Counted from the first letter of the stretch, positions 8,863 through 17,002 are shown. The stretch: DNA of 64,000 nt from Butyrivibrio sp. AE2015 (GCF_000420825.1 NZ_ATVR01000018.1:1-64000), one strand, 5' to 3'. Numbers and translations: made by a program. Notes: generated by a model not told the origin, from the letters alone.

Positions 8863-9789
8863 CTAGTACAAGCCTCTTCCTAATAGCTTATTTGAAATGA
8901 AATTGCCTAAAGATATGAGAATAAGCGATATTATTGATTTAAACAAACCAACGGCCGTAGTAAATGAATACCTTCTCTGAGCTACGCCTATCTTATATAT
9001 GTAAGTATCAAGTACTTCACTTTTTGAAATATTAAGAGGATTCTGAAGAACAAATATCTGATCAAAATTAGACGATAATAAACCGCTCACTGCCAAAAGA
9101 AGCATTACCACAATAGTTCCTGTAATGCAGGGGATAGTGACATAAACAGTTTTCTGAAACCTTCCTGCACCATCAATTCTTGCAGCATCGTATAAAGATG
9201 GGTCTATCCCCGCAATAGCTGCTATATAAATAACAGCGCCCCATCCGAGTCCTTTTATTATGGCGCTGACTATAACAATTCCCCAAAAATACTCCGGCTT
9301 AGATGTAAAGGCTATTGGTTCAGCAATTATATGAAGGGATCTTAGAACCTGATTGACGGCACCTCCTTCAGGAGATAAAAGACCTATCAATATTCCTCCA
9401 AAAACGACCCATGAAATAAAGTAAGGAAAATACGTGACACTCTGGACAATCTTTTTTAATCTTTCAAAGCTAAGTTCATTTAAAAGTAAAGCAAAGATAA
9501 TTGGAACCGGGAAAGATATTATAAGCTGTAAGACGTTAAGACCTATCGTATTTGTCATGATAGCTTTAAAGTCTGGATCATTCAAAAATGCTTTAAAGTT
9601 TTGAAATCCAACAAACTTTGATGTTCCAAGGGCTCTACTGATATTCATCGCATAGTCCATATCCTTGAAACCTATGATAATTCCAAGCATTGGCATATAG
9701 CAAAAGACAACTAAAAAAATCACCCCAAGCATAGCCATGATAAAGACTGAATAATTAATTCGCTTCCTATGCCCTTTCCTTACTTCCAT
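8863..9789 (-). CDS. ABC transporter permease (LplB-type)
   Basis: 308 residues, about six membrane segments, EAA loop seen as YDAARIDGAGRFQKTVY. It forms the membrane channel with the LplC-type partner downstream. The frame extends to a TTG at 9804, but the ATG at 9789 has a GGAGG site about ten bases before it and is preferred. The start overlaps the 3' end of the lacI-family gene by 23 bases, so translation of the two is probably coupled. Confidence 0.9.
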   Translation of the reverse strand: MEVRKGHRKRINYSVFIMAMLGVIFLVVFCYMPMLGIIIGFKDMDYAMNISRALGTSKFVGFQNFKAFLNDPDFKAIMTNTIGLNVLQLIISFPVPIIFALLLNELSFERLKKIVQSVTYFPYFISWVVFGGILIGLLSPEGGAVNQVLRSLHIIAEPIAFTSKPEYFWGIVIVSAIIKGLGWGAVIYIAAIAGIDPSLYDAARIDGAGRFQKTVYVTIPCITGTIVVMLLLAVSGLLSSNFDQIFVLQNPLNISKSEVLDTYIYKIGVAQRRYSFTTAVGLFKSIISLILISLGNFISNKLLGRGLY

Positions 9790-10816
9790 CTGTATCCCCT
9801 CCAATATTTTTTACACTATTACGTTCGATGAGTTTTGGCTCGAAAATGATCTTATCCCTTTTATAATCGGGGTTATTTATCATTTCTACTACTTTTTCCA
9901 CTGCACATTTCCCCATTTCCAATGCAGGTTGACGAATAGTAGTAAGCGGAACTTCCATGAATTCTGAATAGGTTATATCATCAAAGCCAACTATTGATAA
10001 ATCCTCTGGGATTCGCAGCCCCCTTTTTCGAGCTGCCTGAAATACTCCAAAGGCCATTAGATCATTACAAGCAAATATAGCCGTTACTTTTTTTCTGAAA
10101 AGGCTTTCTGCAAGCTCAACTCCATCACTTATATGATAATTTCCTTCTTTAACCAAGCAATCATCGTACTTTATTCCGGCTTTTGAAAGAGCTTCGACAT
10201 ACCCCTGGTATCTTCGATAAGAATTAAGCATTCCAAGTGGGCCTGTGATACATCCAATTTTCTTATGACCATTTTTAATCAGGTAATCAGTAGCGATAAA
10301 TCCTCCACCTTTATGGTCCAACGAAATCCCCAAGTATTTATCGCCGGTTTTTGTCCTGTCTAATATAACAAAGGATTTCTGGCAACTATCCAACAGCTTA
10401 AAGCATTCTGGGCTTTTTTCATCTTTTCCTCGCCCTGACGGGACCAAAATCACGCCATCTACTCCTCTATCCAGTAGTGCTCTTAGGTAATCAAGATCTT
10501 TTTCTGTTGAATCATTGGTATTGCATAGAAATACATTGTATCCAAGCTCAGCTGCTCTGTTTTCAGCGCCCTTCGCAAGCTCTCCAAAGAAAGTATTACT
10601 AATATCCGGAATGATCAGCCCAATAGTATTTGTTTTTTTTGTAATAAGTCCAACTGCGAGCTGATTAGGATGATAGTCAAGTTCATTTGCTATCTTTATG
10701 ACTTTTTTCTTCGTAGCATTTGAAATACGCATCTCGCGCCCGTTTAACACACATGAAACTGTTGTAATTGAAACTCCAGCTTGTTCTGCTATGTTTTTTA
10801 TCGTTGTTCTCTCCAT
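9767..10816 (-). CDS. LacI-family transcriptional regulator of the ribose operon
   Basis: 349 residues. N-terminal helix-turn-helix of LacI type (TIKNIAEQAGVSITTVSCVL, residues about 4-23) and hinge helix, then a periplasmic-binding-protein-like effector domain with NTFFGELAKGAE and FACNDLMAFGVFQAA. Resembles RbsR/CcpA relatives. It is the first gene of the minus-strand operon and overlaps the first permease gene. Two operator-like palindromes lie upstream (10830-10845 and 10908-10923), the second next to the rbsD promoter, so it probably represses both divergent units until a ribose-type effector binds. Start ATG at 10816 follows AGAGGAA. Confidence 0.9.
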   Translation of the reverse strand: MERTTIKNIAEQAGVSITTVSCVLNGREMRISNATKKKVIKIANELDYHPNQLAVGLITKKTNTIGLIIPDISNTFFGELAKGAENRAAELGYNVFLCNTNDSTEKDLDYLRALLDRGVDGVILVPSGRGKDEKSPECFKLLDSCQKSFVILDRTKTGDKYLGISLDHKGGGFIATDYLIKNGHKKIGCITGPLGMLNSYRRYQGYVEALSKAGIKYDDCLVKEGNYHISDGVELAESLFRKKVTAIFACNDLMAFGVFQAARKRGLRIPEDLSIVGFDDITYSEFMEVPLTTIRQPALEMGKCAVEKVVEMINNPDYKRDKIIFEPKLIERNSVKNIGGDTDGSKERA

Positions 10817-10829
10817 GTCATATTCCTCT

Positions 10830-10845
10830 GCTAAAACGATTTAAC
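10830..10845. promoter_or_regulatory. LacI-type operator candidate, proximal to the lacI-family gene
   Basis: GCTAAAACGATTTAAC closely resembles the perfect palindrome at 10908-10923 and has the central CG seen in many LacI-family operators. Position just upstream of the regulator's ribosome site suggests autorepression. Confidence 0.5.
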
Positions 10846-10907
10846 ATAATCATAAACTTACGTTTTAACGTTTTCAATATTTTGAGGTCTTCACCGAAAG
10901 ATTTAGT

Positions 10908-10923
10908 GCTAAAACATTTTAGC
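10908..10923. promoter_or_regulatory. LacI-type operator candidate next to the rbsD promoter
   Basis: GCTAAAACATTTTAGC is a perfect 16-bp palindrome ending one base before the -35 box of the rbsD promoter (10925-10930). Spaced 78 bp from the similar site at 10830, which would permit looping between the divergent units. Confidence 0.6.
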
Positions 10924-10924
10924 G

Positions 10925-10953
10925 TTGACATTATATTTTTATTTTGTGATACT
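10925..10953 (+). promoter_or_regulatory. Sigma-A-type promoter of rbsD
   Basis: A consensus -35 TTGACA at 10925-10930, 17-nt spacer, and GATACT at 10948-10953 preceded by a TG extension. The palindrome at 10908-10923 abuts it. Confidence 0.7.
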
Positions 10954-10977
10954 TTTTTTAGTTGGGAGGTAACGATC

Positions 10978-11367
10978 ATGACATATGACAAGATATTGAA
11001 CAGTGAACTTCTCTACGTTTTAAGCAAATTGGGACATACACAGACCATCTGCATTTGTGACTGTGGGCTTCCTATTCCTGCAGGCAAAACAATAATCGAT
11101 CTTTCGTTCATTCCCGGATGTATTGATTTTCTAACAGTCTATAACGAGATAATCAGGAATTCTCCCTTTGAAAAACTGTATTACGCAAAAGAAACTGCGA
11201 CAGCTAATGCTCCGGTTATTAATGTAATAGAAAAAACTGATATAGAAAAAGAATCTATTACACATGAAGAATTAAAGGAAAAGTCTCGGGACTGCTATGC
11301 ATTCGTCCGTACAGGCGAGTGCACACCATATGCGAACGTTATATTGCAAGCCAAAACTATATTTTAA
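10978..11367 (+). CDS. rbsD: D-ribose pyranase RbsD
   Basis: 129 residues, usual RbsD length. Interconverts the pyranose and furanose forms of D-ribose so that ribokinase can use it. The N-terminus has the family pattern (LNSELLYVLSKLGHTQTI, then CDCGLPIP) with the catalytic His, and the C-terminus ends with TGECTPYANVIL. The frame is open upstream to 10768, but ATG 10978 is preceded by GGGAGGT and by a strong promoter, and the residues upstream resemble nothing. Divergent from the ribokinase/nucleoside hydrolase operon and probably under the same LacI-family regulator. Confidence 0.92.
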   Translation: MTYDKILNSELLYVLSKLGHTQTICICDCGLPIPAGKTIIDLSFIPGCIDFLTVYNEIIRNSPFEKLYYAKETATANAPVINVIEKTDIEKESITHEELKEKSRDCYAFVRTGECTPYANVILQAKTIF

Positions 11368-11378
11368 ACTTTAGCAAG

Positions 11379-11406
11379 TTGTTGGCTCCCCTATTTGTGG
11401 TATACT
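11379..11406 (+). promoter_or_regulatory. Extended -10 promoter
   Basis: TATACT at 11401-11406 preceded by TGG (extended -10), with TTGTTG at 11379-11384, 16-nt spacer, upstream of the small zinc-ribbon gene at 11446. Confidence 0.5.
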
Positions 11407-11445
11407 CAATCAGGAAAAAGCATTCTTTCAAAATACAGGAGGAAA

Positions 11446-11718
11446 ATGATGTATTACGTACCAGAGGGAACTACACTTGCTGGATTCTATGAATGCAGCG
11501 AATGTGCTAATAGATTCTTATCAACAAAGGTTGGCCCAAGTATCGTTTGCCCATACTGTGGCAAAGAACCTGACATGGAAATAGGTCCTGATGAGGAAAT
11601 GCCGGTCGTAAAAGAAACAGCCAAGCTTTTGCAGGTTGTTGAGGGAAAAGAAGAAGTTGAGCGCATGGATGCACTTCTATCCTTAGCTGTGACCGGCGGA
11701 GATTATGATTGGATCTGA
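11446..11718 (+). CDS. Small zinc-ribbon protein
   Basis: 90 residues starting MMYYVPEGTT. Four cysteines in two pairs (CSEC near 17-20, CPYC near 35-38) form a zinc ribbon; the rest is acidic and probably helical. The frame is open from 11395, but the double ATG at 11446/11449 follows AGGAGG and is the obvious start. A promoter lies at 11379-11406. No function recognised; zinc ribbons of this kind often bind nucleic acid or a protein partner. Possibly co-transcribed with the zinc-ribbon membrane protein 53 bases downstream. Confidence 0.7.
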   Translation: MMYYVPEGTTLAGFYECSECANRFLSTKVGPSIVCPYCGKEPDMEIGPDEEMPVVKETAKLLQVVEGKEEVERMDALLSLAVTGGDYDWI

Positions 11719-11771
11719 TACATTAGATCTTTTACAGGATTGAAAATGTTGGGAATGTGGGGAATCAAGCA

Positions 11772-12536
11772 ATGAAATTAAATGAAATAAAATGCCCAAA
11801 TTGTATGGGTTCTGACGTAGAAGCTGCAGGAGAAGGACTGATGAAATGCCGCTACTGTCAGACAACCTTTGCGATTGATTATGATGAAGAAGATGCTGCA
11901 ATGGACAAAAGCCGCATCGAACTCCAGATGCAAAGAGAAAAGTTCGAGCATCAGGATAAAATAAGAAAAGATGCGAAAAAATCCAGGCTCATAGCCTGTT
12001 TTACTCTTCTGATCGTCATCTTTGTTATCGTTGCTGTCTATATTATCAATTCCAAAGAGGAGCAGAAAAATCAGGAAGATTCGGCTTCTTTTGAGGAAAG
12101 TAAAGCTGCATCAATAACCTATGTGTCCGATTTTTCAGAAATACCGGATGATCAATTTGATGAAATACAAAATCTTGCCATGGACGCTGCTCAAAAAGGA
12201 ATCGACATCAGTACAATAAACGGATTGACTGCAGACACCCCTGAGTTATGCGCCAGCTATCTTCTTACAGCCAAAGAGGGTGACGACAACCGCCTGGTCT
12301 TTGTGTATAAAGACACCTGGCACAAGAACTCTGATTCAATCGAAACCTATGTATTCTACTACATTAAGGACCTTCAGCTACTTTCTGACGGAACCGTTAA
12401 ATACAACGTATATGTGCAAAATGAAAATAGCAGTTTTATATGGAATAATAATTTCATTGATGGAGAAAAGAGCTTTGATCTATGCTATACCAAAGCAATC
12501 TCTTCAAACGCTGATTTTAATGTGAAAGAAAAGTAG
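11772..12536 (+). CDS. Zinc-ribbon, single-pass membrane protein of unknown function
   Basis: 254 residues. Zinc ribbon at the N-terminus (CPNC at 8-11, CRYC at 26-29), then a charged helical stretch, one membrane span at about 71-93, and an outer domain of about 160 residues. The start at 11772 is chosen over an in-frame GTG at 11757 because a GGGGA site fits it. The layout copies the protein at 708-1466, suggesting a family that links a cytoplasmic zinc ribbon to an extracellular domain. Function not recognised. It runs convergently into the gene ending at 12547, with only ten bases between. Confidence 0.75.
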   Translation: MKLNEIKCPNCMGSDVEAAGEGLMKCRYCQTTFAIDYDEEDAAMDKSRIELQMQREKFEHQDKIRKDAKKSRLIACFTLLIVIFVIVAVYIINSKEEQKNQEDSASFEESKAASITYVSDFSEIPDDQFDEIQNLAMDAAQKGIDISTINGLTADTPELCASYLLTAKEGDDNRLVFVYKDTWHKNSDSIETYVFYYIKDLQLLSDGTVKYNVYVQNENSSFIWNNNFIDGEKSFDLCYTKAISSNADFNVKEK

Positions 12537-12546
12537 CGCGTTGCCA

Positions 12547-13110
12547 TTATAATCTATCAAGTCGTGCATACTCTCTAAGAAGTGCTTTCTTCTCAAAAGA
12601 AGTATATCCTTTAGCATTTATATCTCGAATTGAATACAGGAAAGAATAATGCTCATCGAGGGCCTTATTAACTGTCTCGTAGAGCTCTGATGATTCCTTT
12701 AGTGCGTCCATCTGTTCATTATATTTTGCTTTATTGCTCACATAGATAGCGCTGTTTATGGCTTTTCCTACAGTTCCGATACCTGGGATCTTGTTTTCGG
12801 CTGTTCTTTTACTGTTAAGGCTAAAGGTGTACACCTTTCCGTTTCTGGCAGCCAGGAAACCATGCTTGCAAAGACTGCTCATATAACTTCCGCCTGCAAA
12901 AAAAGCTAATCCCACAAAGAATAATACGGTGGCAACGATGATCATAACAATGCCAAGATCAGAAAGAGCACCCTTACTGGTTGTAAAGAGACTGATGTTA
13001 AGAATCATATAAAGCGTTGGTAAAACAGCCATTGCTGCTCCCGCTATCATCTCAATGTATGCTATAGGCATCACTCTGTCGAATAATAAAACTTTTAAAT
13101 TACTTTTCAT
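12547..13110 (-). CDS. Membrane protein of unknown function
   Basis: 187 residues. Two hydrophobic segments at about 14-36 and 50-73 should form a hairpin in the membrane; the remaining 110 residues are polar, rich in Lys, Asn and Glu, and likely cytoplasmic (KALDEHYSFLYSIRDINAKG). Start at 13110 has a perfect GGAGG site. No domain family recognised. Downstream of it the strand converges with the zinc-ribbon membrane gene at 11772. Confidence 0.65.
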   Translation of the reverse strand: MKSNLKVLLFDRVMPIAYIEMIAGAAMAVLPTLYMILNISLFTTSKGALSDLGIVMIIVATVLFFVGLAFFAGGSYMSSLCKHGFLAARNGKVYTFSLNSKRTAENKIPGIGTVGKAINSAIYVSNKAKYNEQMDALKESSELYETVNKALDEHYSFLYSIRDINAKGYTSFEKKALLREYARLDRL

Positions 13111-13133
13111 AAAATCCTCCCGATTTTTTGTTA

Positions 13134-13164
13134 CAAAAAAATATAGAGGCCAAGGCCTCTATAT
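13134..13164 (-). terminator. Rho-independent terminator of the acetyltransferase gene
   Basis: An 11-bp perfect stem, ATATAGAGGCC at 13141-13151 and GGCCTCTATAT at 13154-13164 with a two-base gap, followed on the minus strand by seven U. It separates the acetyltransferase gene from the membrane protein at 12547-13110. Confidence 0.85.
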
Positions 13165-13192
13165 CTCAAACTACTCTTTCTTCTCTAATTTT

Positions 13193-13774
13193 TCAATCAT
13201 ATTCTTTCAATATTTTCTCATACATCTCTTTAGGCAGTACTGCCTTATAATGGGAGTTGTACAAGTCCCAAAGGAAATCCGGCTCGCCACCATTTTCTTT
13301 TCCCAGTGACAGGATTATAAAGGGAACGCCAAAACACCTTACACGAAGCCTTGTATCAACGCATCCGTTTCTCATATAGAAGCCAAGGCGCCGTGTCTGT
13401 ATGTCTTTTTCTTCAGCACTTTTTGCATATTGAGGATCTTCAACTTCCAGGATCACAACTTTAGCAGCAGCTAAATACTCATATAAGTGCCTGAGCAATT
13501 GACTTCCGACTCCATTATTTCTTTTATCCGGGTAGATAGCTATGTAATCGATCAGGAAGCTTTCATCCTGTTTTACGAGGAATGTATACCCAATGCACTC
13601 TCCGCCCTCAAATAATCCAAGGCATTCATATATTCCGGAATTTACTGCCTCGATTATGTTTTTTAGAGGTTTGAGCTCTGCCTTTGGGAAATCTATGACC
13701 ATCCTTGTCTCATAGATCTGTTTTATCTCATCAATATTCAAAAGGTTTAATTTCACTGACAATGCTCCAGTCAT
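13193..13774 (-). CDS. GNAT-family N-acetyltransferase
   Basis: 193 residues. The acetyl-CoA-binding segment is visible as IAIYPDKRNNGVGSQLLRHL, matching the GNAT motif A (R/Q-x-x-G-x-G/A), and is followed by the fourth strand VVILEVEDP and RRLGFYMRNGCVDT typical of the family C-terminus. The substrate is unknown. The ATG at 13774 has no obvious ribosome site; a GTG six codons later (13756) is preceded by GGAG at good spacing and may be the true start. Ends at a strong terminator (13134-13164). Confidence 0.85.
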   Translation of the reverse strand: MTGALSVKLNLLNIDEIKQIYETRMVIDFPKAELKPLKNIIEAVNSGIYECLGLFEGGECIGYTFLVKQDESFLIDYIAIYPDKRNNGVGSQLLRHLYEYLAAAKVVILEVEDPQYAKSAEEKDIQTRRLGFYMRNGCVDTRLRVRCFGVPFIILSLGKENGGEPDFLWDLYNSHYKAVLPKEMYEKILKEYD

Positions 13775-13834
13775 ATATATTGGGCGTTATATCTTTTCCC
13801 TATAGTCATTATACGCTCAAAATTGATTCCGGAT

Positions 13835-14059
13835 TCATCCTACTCTGTTTTTATTTAAAAGATTCTCACAATTACATGGAGCATTGATAAGGGCATTATT
13901 CCTTACCGTGCAGCTTGCGTTTCTGCAGTCAATGCATCTGAATGTAGTGTGATAACAGTACATCTTTTTACAACTTGCAGAGCAAAATACTCCGCTGCCG
14001 TCTCTGGGCATAAATGATCTGCCACAGTTCATGCAGAGACGCTTATGATTAATAGCCAT
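13835..14059 (-). CDS. Small cysteine-rich zinc-binding protein
   Basis: 74 residues with about ten cysteines: CMNC, CSASC, CYH..., CIDC, C and CNC groups, enough for two zinc sites. It resembles small zinc-ribbon/zinc-knuckle proteins of unknown role. The ATG at 14059 (MAINHKRLCMNC) is chosen over an in-frame TTG at 14065; AGGA lies about eleven bases upstream. A terminator-like hairpin (14079-14114) sits in its own leader. Function unknown. Confidence 0.6.
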   Translation of the reverse strand: MAINHKRLCMNCGRSFMPRDGSGVFCSASCKKMYCYHTTFRCIDCRNASCTVRNNALINAPCNCENLLNKNRVG

Positions 14060-14078
14060 GAACAATAAATCCTATTCT

Positions 14079-14114
14079 AAAAAAATCCACTGCGTAAAAA
14101 AGCTTTGCGCAGTG
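14079..14114 (-). terminator. Terminator-like hairpin in the leader of the small Cys-rich gene
   Basis: CACTGCG at 14088-14094 pairs with CGCAGTG at 14108-14114, and on the minus strand the hairpin is followed by GATTTTTTTAG. It lies between any minus-strand promoter and the start at 14059, so it looks like an attenuator, or ends an unseen antisense transcript. Confidence 0.5.
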
Positions 14115-14219
14115 TGTAAGATATTATCAGAATGGATTTTAATGGTCAACAATTTCACAAATAATTCATTTTTGCCTATTTGGGCACAATTGAGCAATAA
14201 AAGATAAGCCTTTGGGATG

Positions 14220-14241
14220 CTTTGTATAGGATAATACAAAG
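14220..14241. promoter_or_regulatory. Palindrome upstream of the GH8 gene, possible operator
   Basis: CTTTGTAT at 14220-14227 and ATACAAAG at 14234-14241 form a perfect 8-6-8 palindrome that contains a plausible -10 element (GATAAT, 14230-14235). Location 36 bases before the GH8 start codon suggests a repressor site over the promoter. Confidence 0.5.
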
Positions 14242-14276
14242 TAGCGGAAGGATTTTTTTTTGGAGGAAAGACAGCA

Positions 14277-15431
14277 ATGGGGGCATTTAAAAGCGGAATT
14301 TACAGAAATATCTTTAAAGAAATAGGAAAAACAGATAAGGAAATTGAAGATAGGTTAAAAGAAATCGTGAAGACTTTTTTCTACGATGAAAAAGAAAGAA
14401 TTTATCACGAAGCTCCGGATAAGATGGGGTATCTTACAGATACCGGCAATAACGATGCCAGAACTGAGGGAATGTCTTATGGCATGATGATGTGCGTACA
14501 GCTCAACATGAAGGAAGAATTTGACCGCATCTGGAAATGGGCAAAGACATATATGTATATGGAAGATGGCGAAAATGAGGGCTATTTTGCCTGGTCATGC
14601 CAGACTGACGGCACCAAAAACGCCTACGGCCCTGCTCCTGACGGGGAAGAGTTTTTTGCCATGGCTCTTTTCTTTGCTTCTCACAGGTGGGGTGACGGTG
14701 AAGGAATTTTTGAATATTCAAGGGAAGCTAAGGATTTGTTAAGAGCCTGCCTTCATAAGGGTGAAAATGGAAGACCTGGAACTACAATGTGGAATAAGGA
14801 AAATCATCAGATTTTGTTCGTTCCGGGGAGCCCATTTACAGACCCGTCCTATCATCTTCCTCATTTCTATGAGCTCTTTTCACTGTGGGCATATGAAGAG
14901 GACAGAGAATTCTTTAAAAAAGCTGCAGATGTCAGCAGAAAATACCTTGCAAAAGCATGCCATCCTGTTACCGGCCTTAGCTCGGAATATGCTAATTTCG
15001 ATGGTTTTCCACTTGATGAGGAGCTTCCATGGGGATATTATGGTAATTTCTTTAGCGATGCATACAGAACCGCAGCAAATATCGGCATTGATGCGGTGTG
15101 GTTTGGCGATGATGAAGGGCAGCTCTCTGTTCCACTTCGCATGATGCAATTTTTCGGCACTGACCTTGAAGCAGGCAGATGTACTTACAAAGTCGATGGG
15201 ACTCCGGTTGAAAAATGTGTCCTTCATCCTGTAGGCTTACTTGCCACAATCGCTCAGGGAGCGCTTACTGTTACTTATAGTGAAGAAAAGGATTCTGATT
15301 TTGAAATTGCCAAAAAATGGGTTAACTGGTTCTGGAATCAGCCCCTTAGAAAGGGCGTCCGCAGGTATTACGACAATTGCCTGTATATATTTGCTTTTTT
15401 GGCTCTTTCAGGTAATTATCGAATCTGGTAA
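14277..15431 (+). CDS. Reducing-end xylose-releasing exo-oligoxylanase, GH8
   Basis: 384 residues, close to characterised Rex enzymes (about 380-390). No signal peptide, so it acts in the cytoplasm on imported xylo-oligosaccharides, removing xylose from the reducing end. The GH8 catalytic acid fits Glu63 in ARTEGMSYGMMM, and the catalytic base fits Asp261 in SDAYRTAANIG. Family assignment rests on these motifs and length; other GH8 members (chitosanase, cellulase) are usually secreted. Start has TGGAGGAAAG. A palindrome overlaps its probable promoter, and a bidirectional terminator follows at 15461-15511. Confidence 0.88.
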   Translation: MGAFKSGIYRNIFKEIGKTDKEIEDRLKEIVKTFFYDEKERIYHEAPDKMGYLTDTGNNDARTEGMSYGMMMCVQLNMKEEFDRIWKWAKTYMYMEDGENEGYFAWSCQTDGTKNAYGPAPDGEEFFAMALFFASHRWGDGEGIFEYSREAKDLLRACLHKGENGRPGTTMWNKENHQILFVPGSPFTDPSYHLPHFYELFSLWAYEEDREFFKKAADVSRKYLAKACHPVTGLSSEYANFDGFPLDEELPWGYYGNFFSDAYRTAANIGIDAVWFGDDEGQLSVPLRMMQFFGTDLEAGRCTYKVDGTPVEKCVLHPVGLLATIAQGALTVTYSEEKDSDFEIAKKWVNWFWNQPLRKGVRRYYDNCLYIFAFLALSGNYRIW

Positions 15432-15460
15432 ACTGACTTTTTTGTTTTAGAATTATTTGC

Positions 15461-15511
15461 AAAAAAATGCTGCGCATCATTCTCGAGTAGGGGAAAATGC
15501 GCAGCTTTTTT
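15461..15511. terminator. Bidirectional terminator between GH8 and the PPK2 gene
   Basis: GCTGCGCAT at 15469-15477 pairs with ATGCGCAGC at 15497-15505; a six-T run follows on the plus strand and a seven-A run precedes it, giving U tracts in both directions. It serves two convergent genes. Confidence 0.85.
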
Positions 15512-15514
15512 AAA

Positions 15515-16987
15515 TTACAAGCGTTTTTTAATTTGTTCAATTACAATCTTTAGAGCCTTTATCCTTGCATACTTTTTATCAACTGACTCAAGAACATACC
15601 ATGGTGCAAATGTTGTGCTGGTCTTTTCTATCATCTCATCTATCGCGGTCTCATAGAGATCCCACTTATCACGATTTCTCCAGTCTTCGTCTGTGATCTT
15701 CCACTGTTTTTCAGGTGTATTCTGTCTGTCAGTGAAACGCTCAAGCTGTGTATCCTTGTCTATCTGCACCCAGAATTTGATTATAACTGCACCCCAATCG
15801 GAAAGCTCTTTTTCAAACTCATTGATCTCATTGTAAGCTCTTTTCCAGTCATTCTCAGAGCAGAAGCCCTCAAGCCTTTCCACCATTACTCTACCGTACC
15901 AGGTTCTGTCAAAAACGGTAATGTGCCCGGTCTTAGGTAGTCTTGTCCAGAATCTCCAGAGATAGTGCCTTGCTTTCTCATGAGGTTCCGGGCTTGCTAT
16001 TGGCTCTACCACGTAATCCCTCGGATCCAGGGCTTCAGTAATTCTCTTTATATTTCCACCTTTTCCTGCCGCATCCCAGCCCTCATAAGCAATAATGACA
16101 GGGATTTTCTTTCTGTAAACCTTATTTCCAAGGTCTCTTAACTCCTTCTGGAGTTTTTCAAGCTCCTCATCATACTCCTCATCAGTCAGAACCTTGTCAT
16201 CAAGGGAAATATCAGAGAGCTTTGTCACTTTCTCCATTGGGAAAGTATTCTGAAGGATAGGCACATTCATCCTCTGATTAGTCAGGGCAATATCTATCCC
16301 CTGATTCAAAAATCTCAAGACCTCAAACTCAGCCACTTTCTTATCTGTGGCATCAATAATGTACCATGGAGTTCTGGATTCATTGGTATCTTCAAGGTAT
16401 CGCTCAAATACATCAAGGCAATCATCATAATTCTTGTTCTGTTTTATATCATCATTGTCAACTCTCCACTTTGTGTCCTTGCTATCAAGCAGATTATCCA
16501 GGCGCTTTTTCTGTTCTTTTTTAGAAATATGGAAAAAGAACTTCATAACAAGATATCCGTTATCGCAGAGCTGCCTCTCGAAAACATTTATCGAATTGAC
16601 TTTCTTTTTATATTCTTCTTCGCCAAGCTTCCCATCAATTACTCCACTGACTACCTCATTCATCCAGCAGGTGTCATAAAATCTGAACTTTCCGGCTTCA
16701 GGGATCTCTTTTATAAACCTGTAAAGGAATGGATATCTTTTTTCCTCATCACTTGGCTGCCTGTCCATAGTAGCAACCCTGAAAAATCTGGGGTCGATAT
16801 TCCTTATAACTTTACCGATCAGCGCCCCTTTTCCTGCAGCATTCCAGCCTTCAAAAATAACCATAACAGGAAGGCCAGCCTCTTTTATCTTCATCTGCAA
16901 GGCAGTCAAATGGGCTCGTTCCTCTTTGATCCGCATTTTTAGTTCATCTGCATCTGAATAATCAGGTTTAACAAAATCCTTAAGCAT
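15515..16987 (-). CDS. Polyphosphate:AMP phosphotransferase (two-domain PPK2)
   Basis: 490 residues with two tandem PPK2 domains, as in class II polyphosphate kinases, which transfer phosphate from polyphosphate to AMP to make ADP. Each half has a Walker A: GWNAAGKGALIGK near residue 47 and GWDAAGKGGNIKRI near residue 302, plus the lid-type segment FDRTWYGRVMVERLEGF in the second half and FYDTCWMNEVVSG in the first, where the canonical RSWY-type signature is altered; typically only the C-terminal domain is active. The frame is open to 17107, but the ATG at 16987 follows GGAGG and the upstream residues come from an intergenic repeat (17003-17032). Confidence 0.9.
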   Translation of the reverse strand: MLKDFVKPDYSDADELKMRIKEERAHLTALQMKIKEAGLPVMVIFEGWNAAGKGALIGKVIRNIDPRFFRVATMDRQPSDEEKRYPFLYRFIKEIPEAGKFRFYDTCWMNEVVSGVIDGKLGEEEYKKKVNSINVFERQLCDNGYLVMKFFFHISKKEQKKRLDNLLDSKDTKWRVDNDDIKQNKNYDDCLDVFERYLEDTNESRTPWYIIDATDKKVAEFEVLRFLNQGIDIALTNQRMNVPILQNTFPMEKVTKLSDISLDDKVLTDEEYDEELEKLQKELRDLGNKVYRKKIPVIIAYEGWDAAGKGGNIKRITEALDPRDYVVEPIASPEPHEKARHYLWRFWTRLPKTGHITVFDRTWYGRVMVERLEGFCSENDWKRAYNEINEFEKELSDWGAVIIKFWVQIDKDTQLERFTDRQNTPEKQWKITDEDWRNRDKWDLYETAIDEMIEKTSTTFAPWYVLESVDKKYARIKALKIVIEQIKKRL

Positions 16988-17002
16988 GGCGCACCTCCTA
17001 CA

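Noticed and set aside
10768..10977. N-terminal extension of RbsD
   Set aside because: The upstream codons run through the LacI operators and promoter; RbsD of usual length starts at 10978 after GGGAGGT.
14503..15249. Open frames on the minus strand and other frames inside the GH8 gene
   Set aside because: They are shadows of a well-supported enzyme gene and have no ribosome sites.
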